From assembly GCA_965214035.1 (NCBI GenBank), contig OZ243932.1:2170001-2234000 (forward strand): a stretch of 64,000 nucleotides of DNA, read 5' to 3'. This stretch comes from JAJDYQ01 sp965214035. GTDB taxonomy: Bacteria; Pseudomonadota; Gammaproteobacteria; JAJDYQ01. Shown here in pieces: positions 57,767-64,000 of the stretch (position 1 is the stretch's first letter; every line of letters begins with the position of its first letter). The translations under genes were made by a program, and so were the position numbers. The notes under the pieces were generated by a model. The model saw only the letters and a list, made by a program, of their open reading frames with translations. It had not been told where the DNA came from and did no database searches.

Positions 57767-58441
57767 ATGGAACAATTTAATCAGGCCCTGAGTCAGTCTC
57801 AGGCGTCAATCGTCTCTACCAACAAGGTACTGAAGAACACTTATCTGCTGTTGTCTGCCACGCTGGCCGTCAGCGCCGTTTCCGCCGTGGTCTCCATGGC
57901 GATTGGTGTGCCTCTGTGGATGTACATCGTATCGATCATTGTCAGTATGGTGCTTGGCATATTTGTATTGCCGAAAACAGCCAACTCCGCAGCCGGCATC
58001 GGTGTCATTTTCCTGATCACGGCCCTGATGGGTTTTGGTCTGGGTGCCCTCCTGCAGATCTATGCGGCCGTTCCCAAAGGTCCGCAGGTTATCGCCACCG
58101 CATTCGGTGGTACTGCTGCCATTTTTCTGGGTCTGTCTGGCTATGCACTGACAAGCCGCCGCGATTTCAGTTTTATGGGCGGTTTTCTGTTTGCCGGTAT
58201 GATGGTGGTTCTGGTTGGTATTCTGGCCACCCTGTTTTTTCCGATTCCGGCATTGTCGCTGGCATTGTCTGCCGGCATCATCCTGCTGATGAGTGGTTTC
58301 ATTCTGTTTGATACCAGCCGCATCATCAATGGTGGTGAGACCAACTATATTATGGCGACTTATGGCCTCTATCTCAGCATCTTTAATATTTTCATCAACC
58401 TGCTGCATCTACTGATGGCATTCGCCGGCAGTGATGATTAG
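57767..58441 (+). CDS. Bax inhibitor-1 family membrane protein (YccA-like)
   Basis: A 224-residue inner-membrane protein with seven hydrophobic segments. The start follows TTGAGGAG. It ends with an SLFNIFINLLHLLM-like segment (SIFNIFINLLHLLMAFAGSD), and the DTSRIINGGETNYI loop before the last helix is typical of bacterial BI-1 proteins. YccA restrains the FtsH protease in E. coli; that role here is inferred. It is monocistronic, with a strong terminator after it. Confidence 0.92.
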   Translation: MEQFNQALSQSQASIVSTNKVLKNTYLLLSATLAVSAVSAVVSMAIGVPLWMYIVSIIVSMVLGIFVLPKTANSAAGIGVIFLITALMGFGLGALLQIYAAVPKGPQVIATAFGGTAAIFLGLSGYALTSRRDFSFMGGFLFAGMMVVLVGILATLFFPIPALSLALSAGIILLMSGFILFDTSRIINGGETNYIMATYGLYLSIFNIFINLLHLLMAFAGSDD

Positions 58442-58460
58442 TCAGCGCTGCCCGCTTTTC

Positions 58461-58488
58461 AAAAGCCCCGTTTAACGGGGCTTTTTTA
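58461..58488 (+). terminator. Rho-independent terminator
   Basis: AGCCCCG and CGGGGCT form a stem around TTTAA, followed by a T run. It is 20 bases after the Bax-inhibitor stop codon. Confidence 0.92.
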
Positions 58489-58508
58489 TTGTGATTACCG
58501 GAGCATAA

Positions 58509-58694
58509 ATGGAACTGGCATTGAAAATCATGGTGGCTATCGCCATCGGCATGATGTTGTTTGCCATGTGGCCGGCCTATAAATACTGGTCACAGAACGG
58601 ACCCAGGGCGAATAAGGGTGACTGGGCCAATGTCATGTTTATTCTGGGACTGGTTGTACTGTTCGTATCGTTATTGATCATGCTGGTGCAGTAA
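58509..58694 (+). CDS. Small two-helix membrane protein
   Basis: A 61-residue protein with two hydrophobic helices: LALKIMVAIAIGMMLFAMW (residues 3-21) and NVMFILGLVVLFVSLLIML (41-59). A polar loop with KYWSQNGPRANKGDW joins them. I do not recognise a named family. It starts just after the terminator and ACCGGAGC. It is convergent with proS. Confidence 0.72.
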   Translation: MELALKIMVAIAIGMMLFAMWPAYKYWSQNGPRANKGDWANVMFILGLVVLFVSLLIMLVQ

Positions 58695-58776
58695 CAGGAG
58701 GGCATCCATCACTGGTTGGTGGCATCGGTGCAGCGGAGGTATCAGGGCCATCCTGATGGCTTGCCGACAACCTGGA

Positions 58777-60492
58777 TTAGCTTTCCATCTTTGCCCTCAG
58801 GAAGCCAAAAATTTCTTCCATCGCAACAACCTCTGTCTTGTCCAGATTCCGCCTGTCCTTATATTCAAGTATGCCGCTGTCCAGCGAACGATCACTGATA
58901 ATAATTCGATGCGGAATACCAATCAGCTCCATGTCCGCGAAAATAACGCCGGGCCTTGCCTTGCGATCATCGTATAAAACATCATAACCGGCGCGTTTGA
59001 GGTCGTCATATAGCTTGTCCGCAGATTCTCTCAGCCTGACTGATTTGTGCATATTGACGGGTACAATCGCGATCTGAAACGGGGCTATCGCGACAGGCCA
59101 GATAATCCCCTTGTCATCATGGTTTTGTTCAATAGCCGCCGCAACAACCCTCGACACACCGATGCCATAGCAACCCATCGTGATGGTGACGGCCCTGCCG
59201 TTCTCATCAGGCACTTCCGCCTTCATTTTGGCGGCGTACTTGTCGCCCAGTTGAAAGACATGACCAACCTCAATGCCGTGAGCGACAGACAGAGTGCCTT
59301 GGCCATCGGGGCTTGGATCGCCATCAACGACATTGCGAATATCCGCCACCTCCGGTTCGGGCAGATCGCGCCCCCAGTTAACGCCGGTAAAATGATAGCC
59401 GTCCTCGTTCGCACCGCAGACAAAGTCGGCCATCGTGGCGGCGCTTTGATCGGCGAGCACCTTGATTTTCATCCCCACCGGCCCGACAGAACCCGCTGAA
59501 CAGCCAATCGCCTGCCGAATCGCCTCATCGGAAGCCATGGTCATGGGGGCAGCGACGGATTCCTGTTTTGCGGCCTTTACTGCATTGACAACATGATCGC
59601 CGCGAACGACCAGAGCAACTACGGAGTTTTCCTCTGAGCCATTGACCAGCAGGGTTTTGAGGCACTTCGAGGCATCGATATTGAGAAAGCTGCACACCTC
59701 TTCAATGCTGTACTGGGAGGGTGTATGTACCTTCTGCATCTCTTCGCTCGCCTCTGCCCGGCCCGGACTGGCCGGCGCGGCCTCGGCCATTTCAACATTG
59801 GCTGCATAGTCAGACTGACTGGAAAAGGCGATCACATCCTCGCCAGATTCGGCCAGCACATGAAATTCATGTGACAGATTGCCACCGATGCTGCCGCTAT
59901 CCGCTGCTACCGCGCGGAACTCCAGTCCAGTGCGCCGGAATATACGGATATAAGCATCGAACATGTTCTGATATGTTTCGTCCAGAGACTTCTGGTTCAG
60001 GTGGAAGGAATAGGCGTCCTTCATCAGAAATTCCCGCGCCCGCATAACACCGAAGCGAGGGCGGATTTCATCCCTGAATTTGGTTTGTATTTGATAATAG
60101 TTAACCGGCAGTTGCTTATAGCTGTGAATTTCGCGCTGTGCCAGACTGGTAATGACCTCTTCGTGGGTCGGGCCAAAACAGAATTCCCGATTATGCCGGT
60201 CAGTAAACCGCAACAACTCCGGCCCATACTGCACCCAGCGCTCGGACTTCTGCCATAACTCGGCAGGCTGGACAGCCGGCATCAGCAATTCAATAGCGCC
60301 GGCATTATCCATTTCCTGCCGAACAATACTCTCTACCTTGCGCAGCACCCTTAATCCCAGTGGCATCCAGACATAAATTCCGGCAGCTACCTGCCGTACC
60401 ATGCCGGTGCGCAGCATGAGTCGATGGCTGACAATCTCCGCATCGGCGGGAGCTTCTTTCAGGGTATGGATTGGAAACTGACTCGTGCGCAC
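58777..60492 (-). CDS. proS: Prolyl-tRNA synthetase
   Basis: A class II synthetase with the bacterial editing insert. The GTG at 60492, giving MRTSQFPIHTLKEAPADAE, matches the E. coli N-terminus and follows CAGGAA. It yields 571 residues. Motif 2 is FRDEIRPRFGVMRAREFLMK, motif 3 is GCYGIGVSRVVAA, the YbaK-like editing domain is at about residues 225-390, and the anticodon-binding domain is at the C-terminus. Confidence 0.97.
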   Translation of the reverse strand: MRTSQFPIHTLKEAPADAEIVSHRLMLRTGMVRQVAAGIYVWMPLGLRVLRKVESIVRQEMDNAGAIELLMPAVQPAELWQKSERWVQYGPELLRFTDRHNREFCFGPTHEEVITSLAQREIHSYKQLPVNYYQIQTKFRDEIRPRFGVMRAREFLMKDAYSFHLNQKSLDETYQNMFDAYIRIFRRTGLEFRAVAADSGSIGGNLSHEFHVLAESGEDVIAFSSQSDYAANVEMAEAAPASPGRAEASEEMQKVHTPSQYSIEEVCSFLNIDASKCLKTLLVNGSEENSVVALVVRGDHVVNAVKAAKQESVAAPMTMASDEAIRQAIGCSAGSVGPVGMKIKVLADQSAATMADFVCGANEDGYHFTGVNWGRDLPEPEVADIRNVVDGDPSPDGQGTLSVAHGIEVGHVFQLGDKYAAKMKAEVPDENGRAVTITMGCYGIGVSRVVAAAIEQNHDDKGIIWPVAIAPFQIAIVPVNMHKSVRLRESADKLYDDLKRAGYDVLYDDRKARPGVIFADMELIGIPHRIIISDRSLDSGILEYKDRRNLDKTEVVAMEEIFGFLRAKMES

Positions 60493-60640
60493 CGGAATGT
60501 TCCTGGATAAATTGAAGGAAAGAGAGTGAATTCTATCCCGGCAGGAGACGAAATTCGAGCCAGTGTATAAGCCGGACATGAACCATAAAAAGAGCGGTTT
60601 ATGGTGGGTTCACACAGGACCATGCGACATTTTTTATATT

Positions 60641-60657
60641 GTTGTATAATGTACAAC
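60641..60657 (+). promoter_or_regulatory. Palindrome over a -10 box before cytochrome c4
   Basis: GTTGTATAATGTACAAC contains TATAAT at 60645-60650 inside inverted repeats GTTGTA and TACAAC. It could be a promoter with an overlapping operator 58 bases before the gene. The -35 box is weak. Confidence 0.45.
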
Positions 60658-60714
60658 CGTTTGTTGTGGGTAGATAACCGCCCGCGCAGGGCCATTTTAT
60701 CAGGAGTTGGATTC

Positions 60715-61344
60715 ATGCGTCATTTGATTGCTGTACTGGCAAGTACAATCATATTCATTATAAGTTCTCTGGCAGTAGCTGGTGATATTAACGCAGGTAA
60801 GGAAATTGCCGTGAGCAAAGGTTGCGCCGGTTGTCACGGCATTGACGGCAACAGCGTCAATGCCAACTGGCCCAAGCTGGCCGGCCAGAATGCCAAATAT
60901 CTTGCCAAAATGCTGAAGGTCTTTCGCAGCAACGATTCCGAGACCTATGGTCGCATTAATCCCATAATGGCCGGCACGGCCAAAGATCTGACAGACGAAG
61001 ACATCGCCAATCTGGCCGCCTATTTTGCTTCTCAGCAAGCCAAAACAGGCGAAGCCGACCCTGAGCTAGTTGACCTTGGCTATCACATTTATCGTGGTGG
61101 CGATAAGGATAAGGGTATTCCAAGCTGCATGGGGTGCCATGGCCCGACCGGTGCCGGCAATCCGGCCAGCAGCTACCCCGCTCTGGCGGGTCAGTGGGCC
61201 GTCTATACCGAGGCACAGCTGCTTTATTTCAAAAGTGACAGCCGCCGCACGGACCCGAACCAGATGATGCGCAACATCACATCCAAGATGAATCGTGAAG
61301 AAATCCAGGCGGTTGCCTCCTATATTCAGGGTTTGTATGACTGA
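60715..61344 (+). CDS. Cytochrome c4 (diheme)
   Basis: A periplasmic electron carrier of about 209 residues. The signal peptide is LIAVLASTIIFIISSLAVAG. Two heme-binding motifs are seen, CAGCH near residue 38 and CMGCH near residue 136, each followed by a Met ligand region (INPIMAG, QMMRNI). The two-domain layout is that of cytochrome c4, which donates electrons to terminal oxidases. CAGGAG precedes the ATG. Confidence 0.94.
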   Translation: MRHLIAVLASTIIFIISSLAVAGDINAGKEIAVSKGCAGCHGIDGNSVNANWPKLAGQNAKYLAKMLKVFRSNDSETYGRINPIMAGTAKDLTDEDIANLAAYFASQQAKTGEADPELVDLGYHIYRGGDKDKGIPSCMGCHGPTGAGNPASSYPALAGQWAVYTEAQLLYFKSDSRRTDPNQMMRNITSKMNREEIQAVASYIQGLYD

Positions 61345-61351
61345 AATACAC

Positions 61352-61377
61352 ATCCCGCTGCCCGGCGGGATTTTTTA
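61352..61377 (+). terminator. Rho-independent terminator
   Basis: ATCCCGC and GCGGGAT pair around TGCCCG, followed by TTTTT. It lies 8 bases after the cytochrome c4 stop codon. Confidence 0.92.
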
Positions 61378-61447
61378 TTGCGAGATATGGAACCAGTCCT
61401 CACATACGGTCTCTAAGCCGCATCTATAAACCGGAAAACACCCTCCA

Positions 61448-62110
61448 ATGTGCCCCAAATATTTTTTCTCTGCGCTGATTTTCTCTCTGGCGTTCAATAT
61501 TTCCACGCTGACCCATGCTCAGGAACAAGCCTCAAAGCCCGTAGAAGGTATTCACTACGAGCGTATAGAACCTCCACAGGCCACATCGGCACCTGCGGGA
61601 AAAGTCGAAGTTACAGAGTTTTTCTGGTACGGCTGTCCGCACTGCTATCGCCTTGAGCCTTATGTCAAGGGCTGGCTGAAACATAAGGACGAAAACATTG
61701 TATTCGTGCGCATCCCTGCCGTTTTGAACCCCAAGTGGGAAGCTCATGCACGATTTTACTATGCGGCCGAGGCACTTGAGGCCATCGAGCAACTACATGA
61801 GCCGCTTTTAATCGCCATACATGAAAAAAAGCAGCGTCTCTACAAAGAAGCCGATTTGATTGATTTTGCCGAATCCCTCGGCGTTAATCGCGAAAAATTT
61901 ACGGAAGCCTATCGTTCTTTCAGCACAGATGTAAAAATTCAAAAGGCACGCAAACTGATTCAAGCGTCCAATATCACCGGTGTGCCGGCCATTACGATCA
62001 ACGGTAAATTCCTCACCAGCGGCTCTCATGCCGGCAGCTATGAAGGTATGATGTATCTGATACATCACCTTTCCAAAGAAGAGCTGGAATTGGCCGATAA
62101 AGGGGAATAA
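61448..62110 (+). CDS. dsbA: Thiol:disulfide interchange protein DsbA
   Basis: A periplasmic oxidant of 220 residues that makes disulfide bonds. The signal peptide is YFFSALIFSLAFNISTLTHA. The active site is FWYGCPHCYRLEPY, and the cis-Pro loop is ITGVPAITINGK. It is next to cytochrome c4, a common pairing in gammaproteobacteria. LptD and other disulfide proteins in the window depend on it. Confidence 0.96.
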   Translation: MCPKYFFSALIFSLAFNISTLTHAQEQASKPVEGIHYERIEPPQATSAPAGKVEVTEFFWYGCPHCYRLEPYVKGWLKHKDENIVFVRIPAVLNPKWEAHARFYYAAEALEAIEQLHEPLLIAIHEKKQRLYKEADLIDFAESLGVNREKFTEAYRSFSTDVKIQKARKLIQASNITGVPAITINGKFLTSGSHAGSYEGMMYLIHHLSKEELELADKGE

Positions 62111-62569
62111 CCCCGGTTCAATATCCGGTCGTCTCGCCTCCTGCCCCCGGCAGGCCTGTTCGGGAGGCAGTCACATATCTCCTGAGTCAGGACAATCAGC
62201 AGCTATTTGCGAACAAAGGCAAATGTATCATCCGTCGCGCTGTGGCACCGGCTGCACCTGACGATAATCCTGTCAGATCGGGTAAATCTCCCGGTAGCCG
62301 TGGTTCAACAAGGATCAGGGAATCTCTAAGTCAGTCCATCCTGCAGAGCACCTGTTCGAGGAAGGCAGACAACGAATACGAGAGTACGGTTTGACTGTTG
62401 GCTTCAAGAGGAAATCTGCGCCACAGCTCTGACGATACATCCCGCTGAATACCTGAACAATCAGGAGGTTTCCAGAAGCGGGCGGCCCGGCGTACAGCGT
62501 ATGGAAAAACCGGGACAAAAAAACGGCGGCTGCAGCCGCCGTTTTTATACCCCTCTCCAGAAACCAGTC
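62111..62569. other. Intergenic region after dsbA
   Basis: These 459 bases hold only the terminator of the OmpA-like gene at the right end. I see no supported gene. Confidence 0.6.
62517..62548 (-). terminator. Strong bidirectional terminator
   Basis: A perfect AACGGCGGC-TGCA-GCCGCCGTT hairpin with A and T runs on the two sides. It ends the OmpA-like gene transcribed from the right. Confidence 0.9.
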
Positions 62570-63391
62570 TTACATGTTTACTTTGATTTCAACACGACGG
62601 TTCATGGCGCGACCTTCACTGGTCCCGTTATCAGCCGCTGGGTTCGACTCACCTTCTCCTCTGGCATTGATGCCGGATATACCCTTGCCTTCCAGATAGG
62701 ATTTCACCGAATTGGCGCGTCGCTCAGACAGTGCCTGATTATAGGCCTCGGGACCGGTACTGTCGGTATGGCCTGTCACATCGACAGACTTGACCTTGCT
62801 GGTATTGCGGTTAATCTGTGCGGCCGCATCATCCAGAATCGTCCTGGCTGAATCTTTCAGGGTGGCACGGTCAAAATCAAAGTGAACGCCCTGCACATCA
62901 ATTCTGGCAGTGAGCTCGCAGCCACGGGTCTCTACACGCGCACCTCGGGCTGTACCGGGGCAATCATCTTCATGGTCAGCAACGCCATCGCCATCGCTGT
63001 CGGGACCACAACCGTTCTCATTGACGGAAACACCTGCCGGTGTGCCGGGACAGTTATCCTTATAGTCAGCAACGCCATCGCCATCGCTGTCGATGCTGCA
63101 ACCGTCTTCGTTGACGGGAACGCCTGCCGGTGTGTCGGGACAACGATCCTTATCATCGGTTACCCCATCGCCATCAGAGTCATTGCCTGACCCTGCCTCG
63201 CCACACTCTCCCATCTCGGGGGTCCATCGTGTGGTATGCAAACACCCGCCTACACCATTGCCGGTGAATGTGCCACTGGCATTATGCACAAAGCCAGGAT
63301 CATGGGCAGAAGCCACGGAGGGCACCATCCCCAGTACCACAAAAAGCGGCAATGCGACCATTACGATTTTTGAAAACTTAATCATGTTCAT
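62570..63391 (-). CDS. OmpA-family protein with thrombospondin type 3 repeats
   Basis: A 273-residue exported protein. The signal peptide is IVMVALPLFVVLGMVPSVASA. Three Asp-rich calcium-binding repeats (DSDGDGVTDDKDRCPDTPAG, DSDGDGVADYKDNCPGTP, DSDGDGVADHEDDCPGT) lie at about residues 72-150. A C-terminal OmpA peptidoglycan-binding domain follows (VTGHTDSTGPEAYNQALSER). No beta barrel is present, so it probably is a periplasmic protein tethered to peptidoglycan. Confidence 0.93.
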   Translation of the reverse strand: MNMIKFSKIVMVALPLFVVLGMVPSVASAHDPGFVHNASGTFTGNGVGGCLHTTRWTPEMGECGEAGSGNDSDGDGVTDDKDRCPDTPAGVPVNEDGCSIDSDGDGVADYKDNCPGTPAGVSVNENGCGPDSDGDGVADHEDDCPGTARGARVETRGCELTARIDVQGVHFDFDRATLKDSARTILDDAAAQINRNTSKVKSVDVTGHTDSTGPEAYNQALSERRANSVKSYLEGKGISGINARGEGESNPAADNGTSEGRAMNRRVEIKVNM

Positions 63392-64000
63392 CTCTGAGCT
63401 TCCCTTATTAACCAGAATTAATGACTTTCAGACACCAAGCATAGCTAATTTGACAGATAATCAAAACCTCTCATTCAGCATAAATGCCCTGATTTTCCGC
63501 ATACTAACGATTCTGTGCTGAAAGGACAATAGTTTTATACCGTCAGCGAACCCTGATCACTGATTAGCGCAACCGCAGTGTCCCGGAACCTGCATTTTTA
63601 ACGATTATCGGTTGCCCGGTTCAATGTTCTGATATTCAGGGGTTCCTATTATACATTGGGATATATTGCTAAAAACCGTATTGAGTCAGAGCCTCGAACA
63701 ATGGACTGATGCAAAGCAGGCAATGATGACAGTGATCCTGGCACGGGACCCGTAGCAGAATGATTGGTCAACTAGCCACATGTTCTGAAATTCGTCACAC
63801 AACCGAATCTTCAAGGCCCCTGGGTTGTGAGGATTACGGATGCGTCACAATGGGCCTGGGGGTATCCATGCTGCAAACTGTGGGGCCTCCTCAGTTCCAT
63901 CCAGATGCTTTGGGGAACTGTTTTCGACAAATCCACCGCAAGCGACCAGATAAGCCTCCGGTTTCGGAGAATTTCCAGGGTGCTTGAATCCTTGATATGG
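63392..64000. other. No supported gene
   Basis: About 600 bases with no convincing coding region, RNA or repeat. A 75-codon frame near 63760 has no recognisable sequence. Confidence 0.5.

Noticed and set aside
63760..63987. A 75-codon frame at the right edge
   Set aside because: No conserved sequence, no ribosome site and an unusual composition.

Overview
The window is a stretch of gammaproteobacterial chromosome. The gene orders parB-atpIBEFHAGDC-glmU-glmS, rplU-rpmA-obg-proB, lptD-surA-pdxA and hda/DUF2066/purM-purN are all typical of Gammaproteobacteria. Cytochrome c4, DsbA/DsbC, ProS with the editing insert and an OmpA-like protein agree with this. The species cannot be named from the sequence alone. 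Ankyrin-repeat proteins and a sulfotransferase at the left end are compatible with, but do not prove, a host-associated or particle-associated lifestyle.

Layout. 1-4.4 kb is an accessory block: a 13-repeat ankyrin protein, a sulfotransferase, an orphan DpnA-like adenine methyltransferase and a secreted ankyrin protein. It lies where parA would be expected upstream of parB. 4.6-17 kb is core: parB, a GNAT acetyltransferase, the complete F1Fo ATP synthase operon, an FKBP isomerase, glmU and glmS. 17-31 kb holds dsbC-xerD-trx, an L,D-transpeptidase, a GST, a DsrE-like protein, WrbA, a run of thioredoxin-fold exported proteins, a TolC-like protein with an adaptor, acylphosphatase, a GspE-type ATPase, then proB-obg-rpmA-rplU. 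31-37 kb is ispB, lptD, surA, pdxA.

37.18-42.84 kb is a mobile region inserted at the 3' end of a tRNA-Lys(UUU) gene. It appears to be two tandem elements sharing a 55-bp left arm. Element A carries an intact-looking IS630-type insertion sequence and a BglII-like type II restriction-modification pair. Element B carries a two-gene cassette (an unknown helical protein plus a ThsB-like TIR protein broken by one extra base) and a serine recombinase that has lost its catalytic domain and whose C-terminus is read antisense through the tRNA gene. 43-47.3 kb is core again: hda, DUF2066, purM, purN, DUF3108.

47.3-57.4 kb is a second defence island ending at tRNA-Ser(CGA). It holds a type I R-M operon with intact hsdM and hsdS but a frameshifted, motor-deleted hsdR, an ImmA/IrrE-DUF4411 pair inside that operon, a decayed Fic gene, the tail of another hsdR, and an apparently intact AbiEi/AbiEii toxin-antitoxin pair. 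Repeats of the last 11 bases of tRNA-Ser with inverted arms separate the modules. 57.7-63.4 kb returns to ordinary genes: a Bax-inhibitor-1 family protein, a small membrane protein, proS, cytochrome c4, dsbA and an OmpA/thrombospondin-repeat protein. The last 600 bases hold no gene I can support.

The part most worth attention is the pair of tRNA islands. Both tRNA genes point left and both have stacked small modules delimited by short copies of their 3' ends. Most modules are defence genes and several are decaying. The two-gene TIR cassette at 40.55-41.64 kb is the best candidate for a poorly described system.
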